Below the pieces are notes generated by a model. That model saw nothing but the letters and a program-made list of their open reading frames with translations, ran no database searches and was not told where the DNA came from. DNA of 64,000 nucleotides from GCA-2733415 sp964276095 (lineage in GTDB: Bacteria > Bacteroidota > Bacteroidia > Flavobacteriales > Flavobacteriaceae). The stretch lies in assembly GCA_964276095.1 (NCBI GenBank), contig CAXYDR010000001.1, forward strand, positions 248,001 to 312,000, written 5' to 3'. The translations under genes and the position numbers were made by a program. Shown here one piece after another: positions 17,771 through 25,370 of this stretch (position 1 is the stretch's first letter; each line of letters begins with the position of its first letter).

Positions 17771-18771
17771 TTCTATACATAGGCAATAATATACGCTCAA
17801 AAACGAATAATGTTACTTATATGGTGACTCTAAATACCCTATTAAAAAAAGAAGGTTTTGAGTTATTAATGACATCTTCAAAAAACAATCAGTTATTAAG
17901 AATAATTGATATGCTGTTGAGTATAATGAAGCATAGGAAAAATATTAGCTATATTCTTATTGATACCTATAGTACACGTAATTTTTATTACGCGTTGGCA
18001 TGTAGTCAATTAGCAAGATTTTTACATTTAAAATATATTCCAATTTTACATGGAGGAAACCTGCCAAGTAGATTGAAAGATTCTTCTAAATTATGTGATT
18101 TGATTTTTAAGTATTCTTATAAAAATGTAGCCCCGTCAAATTATTTAAAAGATGCTTTTGAAAATAAGGGATATGAAACGATGTTTATTCCTAATGTGTT
18201 AGCGATAAACAGCTATAAGTTTAAAAAAAGAGAGAAGTTTACACCCAAGTTATTATATGTTCGTGCGTTTGATAAAATATACAACCCACAAATGGCAATA
18301 TATGTTTTATCAGAATTATTAAAAAACTATCCATCTGCTAAATTATGTATGATTGGTCCTGATAAAGATGGTTCTTTACAAGACTGTATTGCTTTAGTAA
18401 AAGTATTAGGAATAGATACATCTGTTGAATTCACTGGAATGTTATCAAAATCAGAATGGCATAAAAAATCAGAAGAATTTGATATCTTTATAAATACATC
18501 AAATTTTGATAACACACCAGTTAGCGTTATGGAAGCTATGGCTTTAGGTTTAGTTGTAGTTTCTACAAATGTAGGAGGTATGCCTTATTTAATTAGTAAT
18601 GGATATGATGGAGTATTAGTAACTTCAAATAATATTGAAAGAATGACATTTGCAATAGACAACATAATTATAAATACAAAATCTACTCAACAGTTGATTT
18701 TAAACGCTAGAAAAAAGGTTGAATCCTTTGATTGGAGCAATGTAAAACAAAGTTGGATTGATATATTATAG
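17767..18771 (+). CDS. Glycosyltransferase family 4, GTG start
   Basis: A 334-residue GT-B enzyme, slightly short for GT4. It starts with GTG inside the stop of the polymerase gene (GTGA). 'LYIGNNIRSKTNNVTYMVTL' is the acceptor loop and 'IPILHGGNLPSRLKDSS' the His segment. The donor half has 'LLYVRAFDKIYNPQMAIYVL', 'CMIGPDKDG' and 'NTSNFDNTPVSVMEAMALGL', where the usual first Glu of EX7E is Asp/Asn. It is the last gene of the coupled run; an 89-base gap with a promoter follows before the initiating transferase. Confidence 0.83.
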   Translation: MILYIGNNIRSKTNNVTYMVTLNTLLKKEGFELLMTSSKNNQLLRIIDMLLSIMKHRKNISYILIDTYSTRNFYYALACSQLARFLHLKYIPILHGGNLPSRLKDSSKLCDLIFKYSYKNVAPSNYLKDAFENKGYETMFIPNVLAINSYKFKKREKFTPKLLYVRAFDKIYNPQMAIYVLSELLKNYPSAKLCMIGPDKDGSLQDCIALVKVLGIDTSVEFTGMLSKSEWHKKSEEFDIFINTSNFDNTPVSVMEAMALGLVVVSTNVGGMPYLISNGYDGVLVTSNNIERMTFAIDNIIINTKSTQQLILNARKKVESFDWSNVKQSWIDIL

Positions 18772-18831
18772 ATTGTCGGGTAAACTACCTAGAAATCCGA
18801 TAAGAAGAGGGCTGAGGTGTTTATTATAAAC

Positions 18832-18839
18832 TATATTTG
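18832..18839 (+). promoter_or_regulatory. Bacteroidota -7 box (TATATTTG) for the glycosylphosphotransferase gene
   Basis: TATATTTG is an exact match to the Bacteroidota TAnnTTTG element. It lies 21 bases before the ATG at 18861, in the only sizeable gap inside the 3' part of the polysaccharide locus. It indicates that the initiating transferase can be transcribed independently. Its TTG would otherwise look like an upstream start codon at 18837. Confidence 0.55.
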
Positions 18840-18860
18840 CAGTCCCTAAAACATAGATTA

Positions 18861-20240
18861 ATGTCTGAAAAAACTAACTTTCATTTTGAGCTATCTGAAC
18901 GTAAATTGTTATTGCGTTTCCTTGATGTGAGTTTGGTTTTGTTAGGTTTGCATTTTGTAGGAAGTGTTTTTGAATTCGATTATTTTACTATTAGGGAAGA
19001 TAAATGGATTTGGTCATTGTTACTTGGGTTTTATATTCTTTTCTTTGGGTCAATATTTGAGATTTATCACTTAAAAAAATCAAGTGATTTTTTTAAAATA
19101 TTAAAAGGGATTGTAGCTACTAGCTCTATTACATTATTGGTATATATTTTAACCCCGTTTTTTTCTCCAGAACTTCCAGAAAGTAGAATTCAAATCATAT
19201 ATTTTTATATCTCTATAATTATATCAATGTCAATTGGACGATTGGCGTATATCATTTTAATTAATTCACCAATATTTAAAAAAAGTGTATTACTAATTGC
19301 TGATGGAGAGTTGTTTGATGGAATTGAAAATGATTTAGCTATTGCTGATGAAAATTATAAAATAAAGTATTTTATTAACACGAATAATGATTCTAAAGAA
19401 GCTCACACAGATAAGCAAATATTAGCTTCGAAATTAAAAGAATTCGCACAAAAAGGAGTTCATGAAATTGTAGTTACACGTAGTTCAAAATTTTCTTCAT
19501 CAGAATTATATAGTGATTTATTAGATTTATTTAATCAAGGTAAAGTTGTAAAAGAATATTCTGAAGTTTATGAAGAGCTTTCAGGAAGAGTTTATATTAG
19601 TTTTAAAGACAAAGATTTCTATAAACAGTTTCCGTTTAGTCAACATAAAATAAAGCCATTATATAGGCTTGTACATCGGTTTTTTGATGTGTTAATTAGT
19701 ATCGTCGGTTTGTTAAGTTTATTATTGATGATCCCGTTTTTGACTATAATAAACATGATAGCTAATAAAGGCCCTTTGTTTTATACCCAGGAACGAGTAG
19801 GTAAAAAAGGGAAGTTGTTTAAAATATTTAAACTTCGTAGTATGGTTGTAAATGCTGAAAAAGATGGCGCAGTTTGGGCTGATAAAAACGATTCACGAGT
19901 TACAGCATTTGGTAAGTTTTTAAGAAAAACACGTTTAGATGAATTTCCACAATTTATTAATATATTAAAAGGGGAAATGAGTGTTATTGGTCCAAGACCT
20001 GAACGTCCAGTTTTTGTTGATCAATTGGCAAAAGAAATCCCTTTTTACCCAACAAGACATATTTTAAAGCCTGGTTTAACAGGATGGGCTCAAGTGAATA
20101 CAAGTTATGGAGCATCAGTAGACGAAAGTTTATTGAAATTACAATATGATCTATATTACATAAAGCACAGAAATATATTTCTAGACTTAAATATTATAAT
20201 AAAAACGTTGAGTACAGTATTGTTTTTTCGAGGGCAATAA
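18861..20240 (+). CDS. Exopolysaccharide biosynthesis polyprenyl glycosylphosphotransferase (WcaJ-like)
   Basis: A 459-residue membrane enzyme that transfers a sugar-1-phosphate from a UDP-sugar to undecaprenyl phosphate, starting repeat-unit synthesis. It has four N-terminal hydrophobic segments, a Rossmann-like region (about residues 140-240), a further membrane helix 'VLISIVGLLSLLLMIPFLTI' and the catalytic sugar-transferase domain with 'TQERVGKKGKLFKIFKLRSM', 'RKTRLDEFPQFINILKGEMS', 'IGPRPERP' and 'KPGLTGWAQVN'. A TTG at 18837 would add eight residues but lies inside the promoter box, so the ATG at 18861 is chosen. It converges with the next gene. Confidence 0.92.
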   Translation: MSEKTNFHFELSERKLLLRFLDVSLVLLGLHFVGSVFEFDYFTIREDKWIWSLLLGFYILFFGSIFEIYHLKKSSDFFKILKGIVATSSITLLVYILTPFFSPELPESRIQIIYFYISIIISMSIGRLAYIILINSPIFKKSVLLIADGELFDGIENDLAIADENYKIKYFINTNNDSKEAHTDKQILASKLKEFAQKGVHEIVVTRSSKFSSSELYSDLLDLFNQGKVVKEYSEVYEELSGRVYISFKDKDFYKQFPFSQHKIKPLYRLVHRFFDVLISIVGLLSLLLMIPFLTIINMIANKGPLFYTQERVGKKGKLFKIFKLRSMVVNAEKDGAVWADKNDSRVTAFGKFLRKTRLDEFPQFINILKGEMSVIGPRPERPVFVDQLAKEIPFYPTRHILKPGLTGWAQVNTSYGASVDESLLKLQYDLYYIKHRNIFLDLNIIIKTLSTVLFFRGQ

Positions 20241-20267
20241 ATTATACCAATTAAAATTTAATTTATA

Positions 20268-21479
20268 TTATTTAAAGTATTTATTTAAATACATATATCT
20301 CACTCCTAATGCTATGAATATTGGTGTCATGCCATATGCAAAAGCTTCAATTTTAAATATCCAAGCTAATCCCAAGCTGATAAGTAATGCCGTTAGAAGT
20401 TTAAAATAATTTGGAATCCATTTAGGCGTATTGCCCTTTAAAATTGCAAATGCTATAATTAAATTTGGAGCAAAGGCCCATAAAATATTTAAATTATTAA
20501 TGGTTGTTGTATGATCAGTTGCAAACCATAGTAATAATGAGAACACTCCAGTTACTCCAGTTGTAAACAAAAGAATGAAATCTAAAATTTTATTTCTTTT
20601 GTTCTTTTTAAAATCAGAAAAAGTTATCCAGATTATTAATAATGATATTAAAGAGAGTATACAATAGGGGCTTAAAATTGAAAACCCTTGTTTCTTAATT
20701 CTAGAGGTATTTATAGCTAATATTGTGGAAGTTTCTTTTATTAAAGAGGTGTTGTTTATTGTAGCATTATTAAAAGCTTCAAAAATATATTTTGGTAAAA
20801 ATTGATACTCATCGGTTGTAGCTTTAACATCAATCACTGAACCCAGCGCAATATTTATTCCCACATTTGCCCAAGTATTGTGTGGTACATTATTATTAAT
20901 CAAATCACGCATAGTGAATGATGTGGTTATGTGATTGTCTTTAATTACAATTTTGTTAGGAAATACTTCGTCTAAAACAGCTCTTATTTTTGTTGCGCAA
21001 TTGTTGTAGAAAAAATCATATTGATAAGTTGCGTTTTCTGGCTTTGCGTTATTTTCTAAAAATAAGATTAGCTTTTTTCTTTGTGCAAGGGATAGATTTA
21101 AAACTTGTTTTTTAACCTCTCTATTTTCATATAGGTATTGTTGATGAAAGTAGTCGTAAGGAGCTTTGTCAAGCCTGTAATATAATTTTCCTTTTGCGAA
21201 ATTAAGAATGAAATTAGGTTTATTAAAATCAAATACTCCATAGTTATAAACTACATCGTAATGTTTGTTAAAATCTTGAATTCTAAATGCACTATGCCCA
21301 AACTGGCTATATAGTTCATCACCAGGTCCACAAGTAAGAACCGAAATAACCGTATTGTCAGAATAGGGTATGCTTTGCGAAAAAGTTACCCAACTTAGAA
21401 ATAGGAATAAATAGCAACTATTTTTTTTAAACGAAGAGAAAGCGAAAAAAATATTAACATCAGACATTTTGAATTTCAT
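20268..21479 (-). CDS. Lnb/DUF4105 domain protein (putative lipoprotein N-acyltransferase)
   Basis: A 403-residue envelope protein with an N-terminal signal segment ('SCYLFLFLSWVTFSQS') and about four C-terminal membrane helices from residue 270. The first part is the DUF4105 domain: 'VLTCGPGDELYSQFGHSAFR' and 'YDFFYNNCATKIRAVLDEVF' give a conserved His and Cys that look like a thiol active site. DUF4105 proteins of Bacteroidota have been linked to N-acylation of lipoproteins (Lnb), replacing Lnt. It follows a PorV-like gene after 27 bases and is probably co-transcribed with it. Function is by family; the role of the His/Cys pair is inferred. Confidence 0.78.
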   Translation of the reverse strand: MKFKMSDVNIFFAFSSFKKNSCYLFLFLSWVTFSQSIPYSDNTVISVLTCGPGDELYSQFGHSAFRIQDFNKHYDVVYNYGVFDFNKPNFILNFAKGKLYYRLDKAPYDYFHQQYLYENREVKKQVLNLSLAQRKKLILFLENNAKPENATYQYDFFYNNCATKIRAVLDEVFPNKIVIKDNHITTSFTMRDLINNNVPHNTWANVGINIALGSVIDVKATTDEYQFLPKYIFEAFNNATINNTSLIKETSTILAINTSRIKKQGFSILSPYCILSLISLLIIWITFSDFKKNKRNKILDFILLFTTGVTGVFSLLLWFATDHTTTINNLNILWAFAPNLIIAFAILKGNTPKWIPNYFKLLTALLISLGLAWIFKIEAFAYGMTPIFIALGVRYMYLNKYFK

Positions 21480-21506
21480 TAGGTATAAGATCTTTTAAAA
21501 ATAAAA

Positions 21507-22589
21507 TTACTTTTTACTGAAGAGACTCCAATCCAATTTCAAAGAAAAAATATTGGAATAAAATGTTTCATCTGTTTTACCAATATTTGTTAACGAGTAA
21601 TCAATATAAATACCTTTGTAATGAAAACCTAGACCTAAGTTTGGTTGTAAATTTAGCTTTTCACCACCTTCAAGTTGTGCTATATTTTGAAATTTCCCAA
21701 CACCACTTCTTAAAAAAACTAAATTATTATAGTCTAGTTGTAAGCCTAAATTTGGCGAGATACTAGCGAAAGAAGAAGATATAATATCATTTGTTTCTGC
21801 AAAACGAATGTCAAAATCTAATTCAGTTAATAAAGAAAGTTTGTGTTTAAATTCAAAATTTCTTGCTACACCTAATTGTAATTTAGGTAAAGTGATTTCG
21901 GTATCTTCTGGTACTTCTTGACTTTGTCCAGTATTTGTAAATGCTGAAGTAGCTTGGATGTCTTTTAATTTATCTGCATCAATATCCCAAGTGTTAAATG
22001 TTGTGGTAACATCACGAGCCATTAAACCAACCGTCCATTTTTTATAGTCATATTGTAAACCAGCATCAAAACCAAAGCCCCATGAGTTTGCAAAAACTCC
22101 TATAATTCTTCTTAAAATTTTTATGTTAGCACCAAATCGTAAGTTTTCAATTCCTAAATTTCTTGCATAAGAAAAGGTAACAGCATAATCTGCTGCTGAA
22201 AACAAGTTTATTCTACTGTAATCAATTCCCTGATCGTCAATTAATTTAGTAGTATCAAGTATATCATCTACACCAAAACGAATCAATGATAGTGCAAATG
22301 CACTTTTATCGTCTATTGGCATTGCAAATGCACCATAATCATAACTCGCAATATTTGCAAAGTAGTTTGCATGCATTAAGGAGGCTTGTTTTCCTTTTAA
22401 CTTCAATAAACCTGCGGGGTTCCAATATCCAGAATTTACATCAGTAGTACTAGCTACTACAGCGTTTGACATACCAAAGGCAGCGGCATCAACACCAATA
22501 TTTAAAAATTCATTGGAATACTTTCTGGTTATTTGTGCATTTGTACAAATGCAAAAAAGGAATGCTATTAAAAATAATATTTTCTTCAT
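21507..22589 (-). CDS. PorV/PorQ family outer membrane protein (T9SS-associated)
   Basis: A 360-residue beta-barrel protein with a signal peptide ('ILFLIAFLFCICTNAQ', cleaved after Ala-Gln). The region 'NIGVDAAAFGMSNAVVAST' followed by 'DVNSGYWNPAGLL' is the hallmark of PorV/PorQ and FadL-like proteins, and the C-terminus ends in aromatic-alternating strands ('SNIFSLKLDWSLF'). PorV shuttles cargo of the type IX secretion system at the outer membrane; whether this paralogue does so is unknown. It has its own promoter box 20 bases upstream and leads a two-gene operon with the Lnb-like gene. Confidence 0.8.
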   Translation of the reverse strand: MKKILFLIAFLFCICTNAQITRKYSNEFLNIGVDAAAFGMSNAVVASTTDVNSGYWNPAGLLKLKGKQASLMHANYFANIASYDYGAFAMPIDDKSAFALSLIRFGVDDILDTTKLIDDQGIDYSRINLFSAADYAVTFSYARNLGIENLRFGANIKILRRIIGVFANSWGFGFDAGLQYDYKKWTVGLMARDVTTTFNTWDIDADKLKDIQATSAFTNTGQSQEVPEDTEITLPKLQLGVARNFEFKHKLSLLTELDFDIRFAETNDIISSSFASISPNLGLQLDYNNLVFLRSGVGKFQNIAQLEGGEKLNLQPNLGLGFHYKGIYIDYSLTNIGKTDETFYSNIFSLKLDWSLFSKK

Positions 22590-22608
22590 CTTTTTATAAA
22601 ATAGAAAA

Positions 22609-22616
22609 CAAAAATA
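22609..22616 (-). promoter_or_regulatory. -7 box (TATTTTTG) for the PorV-like/Lnb-like operon
   Basis: On the minus strand the sequence reads TATTTTTG, an exact TAnnTTTG element, 19 bases ahead of the ATG at 22589. It would drive the PorV-like and Lnb-like genes. The rest of the 277-base gap to the plus-strand gene at 22867 shows no ORF or RNA gene that I can recognise. Confidence 0.5.
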
Positions 22617-22799
22617 GGGCTTTCGTGTTCCAATTAAAAATTAGGGTGCTAATTAAAATATATTAACGGTATTCTAGTTGAATTTAGGGTCGTAATCTAT
22701 GTAACTCCTGTCGTATGGGTTTATTGTGTAAGGCTCGGTGTTTTAAACGAATATATTGGTATTTTGTCGAAAACATTCTGAATTATAAAAGACTTAGCT

Positions 22800-22807
22800 T
22801 ATTTTTG
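22800..22807 (+). promoter_or_regulatory. -7 box (TATTTTTG) for the T9SS cargo gene
   Basis: Exact TAnnTTTG element 59 bases before the ATG at 22867, implying a leader of about 50 bases. No Shine-Dalgarno-like purine run precedes the ATG, which is usual in Flavobacteriia. Confidence 0.45.
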
Positions 22808-22866
22808 TTCTACCCAAAATTAACCCTTACTTCAAATTAATTATTTTAACCTTAAATTATTATTAC

Positions 22867-25167
22867 ATGAAAAAAATTACAATTATGATGACGTTAATGT
22901 TTACAACTTTTTTTTGTTGTAACATTTATGCACAAAGTACAATAAATATTACAACATCAGGAGGGAGTTTTGCTGGTGAAAAATGGGTCAGTATTACTAC
23001 TGCTATCGATGGAGGTGGAACCCAAATATGGGGACAAGGAAATGGAACACAATGTGATGGAGCTGGTTTAATCAACCAGGATATTATGTTGCCACCAGGG
23101 AATTACTATGTAAATTGTTATGATCAATATGATGATTCTTGGGACGGAACTTTAATAAACGTGACTGCTTACGGGAGTAGTATTGGTGATAATGGAGGAG
23201 TAACACCAGATGATGGTGTTGATACAGATTTAACTACTGGTTGTGAAGGTACAGCTGAAGAACTTGAAGCTTCTTTCATGATTACAGTTCCTTCACCACC
23301 AGCTTGTTTACCTCCAACAGTTTTAACAGCTGGAAATATTATGTCAACATCTGCTGATTTAGGTTGGACTACAGGTGGTAGTGGAGAAGCAGATTGGGAA
23401 ATAGTAATTCAAGATGCTGGTACAGGAGTTCCAGCTGGAAGTGGAGTGTCAACTGCAGGAGCAAATCCATATATAGCAGGTTCATTAACACCAGCATATG
23501 ATTATGAATTTTATGTAAGAGCAGATTGTGGTGGCTCAAGTTTTAGTGGATGGGCTGGCCCTTTTGCTTTTACAACAGCATGTGCAACATTTACTCCAGA
23601 TTATACAAATGACTTTACAGTTTTTCTTGGTGCCTGTTGGGAAGAAGGTAATGATACAGACATTGTAACTGGACCTAATAATACAAACGGAGGTTGGGCT
23701 AATGATGGTTTCCTTAATGTAGGAGCTACTGGTTCTGCTAGAATTAATTTATATAATACAGGTGACCAAGATTGGATTGTGTCTCCTGCATTTGATTTAT
23801 CTGCCGATGGATATGAATTAAAATTTGATGTAGGTGTTACTGCATTTGCTGGTACAGGAGCTTCAGCCATGGGAAGTGATGACGAAGTTCAAGTGCTAAT
23901 ATCTAACGATAATGGAGCAACTTGGATTGGTTTAGAAACTTTTAATGCTGGAAATACACCATCAAATACTGGTGATGCTAAAACATATGATTTAACAGGA
24001 TATATATCTGCAACTACAAAATTTGCTTTTTGGGCAACTGAAGGAATTACAGATGATGCTGAAGATTATGACTTCTTTATTGATAATTTTATGGTAAGAA
24101 CACCTCCATCTTGTGTGGAACCAACAGCTTTAACAGCAACAGCTATCACAGCTACTACAGCAGACCTAGGTTGGACTACAGGTGGTAGTGGAGAGGCTAC
24201 TTGGGATGTTGAAGTACTTGCTACTACTGTTCCGGCAACAGGAACTCCTACAGATGTTGGAGTAGCAAATCCTTTTAATAAAACAGGATTAACTGCAGCA
24301 ACTACTTATGACTTTTATGTAAGAGCTAATTGTGGAGGAGGAGATAGTACTTGGGTTGGACCGTTTACGTTTACAACTTTATGTGCTACAATTACTCCAG
24401 CTTACACAAATGACTTTACAGCTTTCTTAGGAAATTGTTGGGAAGAAGGTAATGATACAGACATTGTAACTGGACCTAATAATACAAACGGAGGTTGGGG
24501 AGACGATGGTTTCCTTAATGTGGGAGCTACTGGTTCTGCTAGAATTAATTTATATAATACAGGTGACCAAGATTGGATTGTGTCTCCAACATTTGATTTT
24601 TCTGCAGGAAGTTTAGGTTTAGCTTTTGATGTAGGTGTTACTACATTTGCTGGAACAGGAGCTTCAGCTATGGGAAGTGATGATGAGGTTCAAGTGCTAA
24701 TATCAAATGATGATGGAGCAACTTGGATTAGTTTAGAAACTTTTAATGCAGGAAACACTCCTTCAAACACAGGTGACGCAAAATTATATGATTTAGCAGC
24801 TTACACATCAGCAACTACAAAATTTGCATTTTGGGCAACAGAAGGTGTTACAGATGATGCTGAAGATTATGATTTTTTCATAGATAATTTTAGAGTTGAT
24901 GCATATGCTGTTTTAGGCGTAGCAGATTTAAAATTATCAGAAGGATTTACGGCATATCCAAATCCAGTAGAAAATGAATTAACAGTTTCTGCTAAAAGTG
25001 AAATTAAATCTTTATCAATAGTTAACATGTTAGGTCAAACTGTAAGAACAGTAACTCCTAATAGTAGAAATTATCAATTGAATCTATCTGATTTAACTTC
25101 TGGTATTTACTTTGTTAAGGCAACAGTAAATAATACTGAAGGTACTTTTAGAATAGTGAAAAAATAA
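22867..25167 (+). CDS. T9SS type A sorting domain protein with two fibronectin III/cleaved-adhesin modules
   Basis: A 766-residue secreted protein. Order: signal peptide (1-22, ending 'IYAQ'); an N-terminal beta domain (about 23-145) with 'NCYDQYDDSWDGTLINVTAY'; FnIII-1 from 147 ('DLGWTTGGSGEADWEI'); a cleaved-adhesin/MAM-like domain to about 415 ('DWIVSPAFDLS', 'DDEVQVLISNDNGATWI'); FnIII-2 and a second cleaved-adhesin domain (416-680); and the T9SS type A sorting domain (about 697-766) with 'YPNPVENELTVSA' and 'GIYFVKATVN'. The two modules are a near-identical duplication of about 267 residues. It is exported across the outer membrane and probably anchored or released at the surface as an adhesin. 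The neighbouring 25371 gene is a close paralogue. Confidence 0.92.
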   Translation: MKKITIMMTLMFTTFFCCNIYAQSTINITTSGGSFAGEKWVSITTAIDGGGTQIWGQGNGTQCDGAGLINQDIMLPPGNYYVNCYDQYDDSWDGTLINVTAYGSSIGDNGGVTPDDGVDTDLTTGCEGTAEELEASFMITVPSPPACLPPTVLTAGNIMSTSADLGWTTGGSGEADWEIVIQDAGTGVPAGSGVSTAGANPYIAGSLTPAYDYEFYVRADCGGSSFSGWAGPFAFTTACATFTPDYTNDFTVFLGACWEEGNDTDIVTGPNNTNGGWANDGFLNVGATGSARINLYNTGDQDWIVSPAFDLSADGYELKFDVGVTAFAGTGASAMGSDDEVQVLISNDNGATWIGLETFNAGNTPSNTGDAKTYDLTGYISATTKFAFWATEGITDDAEDYDFFIDNFMVRTPPSCVEPTALTATAITATTADLGWTTGGSGEATWDVEVLATTVPATGTPTDVGVANPFNKTGLTAATTYDFYVRANCGGGDSTWVGPFTFTTLCATITPAYTNDFTAFLGNCWEEGNDTDIVTGPNNTNGGWGDDGFLNVGATGSARINLYNTGDQDWIVSPTFDFSAGSLGLAFDVGVTTFAGTGASAMGSDDEVQVLISNDDGATWISLETFNAGNTPSNTGDAKLYDLAAYTSATTKFAFWATEGVTDDAEDYDFFIDNFRVDAYAVLGVADLKLSEGFTAYPNPVENELTVSAKSEIKSLSIVNMLGQTVRTVTPNSRNYQLNLSDLTSGIYFVKATVNNTEGTFRIVKK
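23305..24900 (+). repeat. Internal tandem duplication, two modules of about 800 bp
   Basis: Module 1 starts at Cys codon 23305 and module 2 at Cys codon 24112. The cleaved-adhesin halves match at an offset of 801 bases; for example 'tgactttaca' occurs at 23610 and 24411, followed by long identical stretches encoding 'EEGNDTDIVTGPNNTNGGW'. The FnIII halves are more diverged and contain a small length difference. This is an in-frame domain duplication, recent for the second half of the module. Confidence 0.85.
24955..25074 (+). repeat. 120-bp near-identical block shared with 26808-26927
   Basis: This block encodes the first part of the T9SS sorting domain. It matches 26808-26927 at all but three positions, each an A/G difference, including an unbroken run of 71 identical bases, while flanking coding sequence is clearly more diverged. 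It points to gene conversion or a recent partial duplication between the two tandem genes. Confidence 0.85.
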
Positions 25168-25216
25168 GTTTACATTTAATGTGTAATACACATTAAAGAA
25201 TTATTTTAGTTTTTTA

Positions 25217-25251
25217 AAAAGCCCACGAAGTTTACTTCGTGGGCTTTTTTA
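25217..25251 (+). terminator. Rho-independent terminator after the first T9SS cargo gene
   Basis: A perfect 10-bp stem (gcccacgaag / cttcgtgggc) with a 4-base loop, flanked by A and T runs. It lies 50 bases after the stop at 25167. Confidence 0.92.
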
Positions 25252-25300
25252 TTTGCACTTTATCTTATCCGATAATATATATACTTAACGTAAATATGTA

Positions 25301-25308
25301 TACATTTG
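25301..25308 (+). promoter_or_regulatory. -7 box (TACATTTG) for the second T9SS cargo gene
   Basis: Exact TAnnTTTG match 62 bases ahead of the ATG at 25371, downstream of the preceding terminator, so the second cargo gene is a separate transcript. A short inverted repeat (ctcgat...atcgag, about 25315-25335) lies in its leader; its role is unknown. Confidence 0.5.
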
Positions 25309-25370
25309 CGCGCGCTCGATTAATGATATATCGAGTTAATTCTTAACCCCTTAACTTAAACACAAATCTC

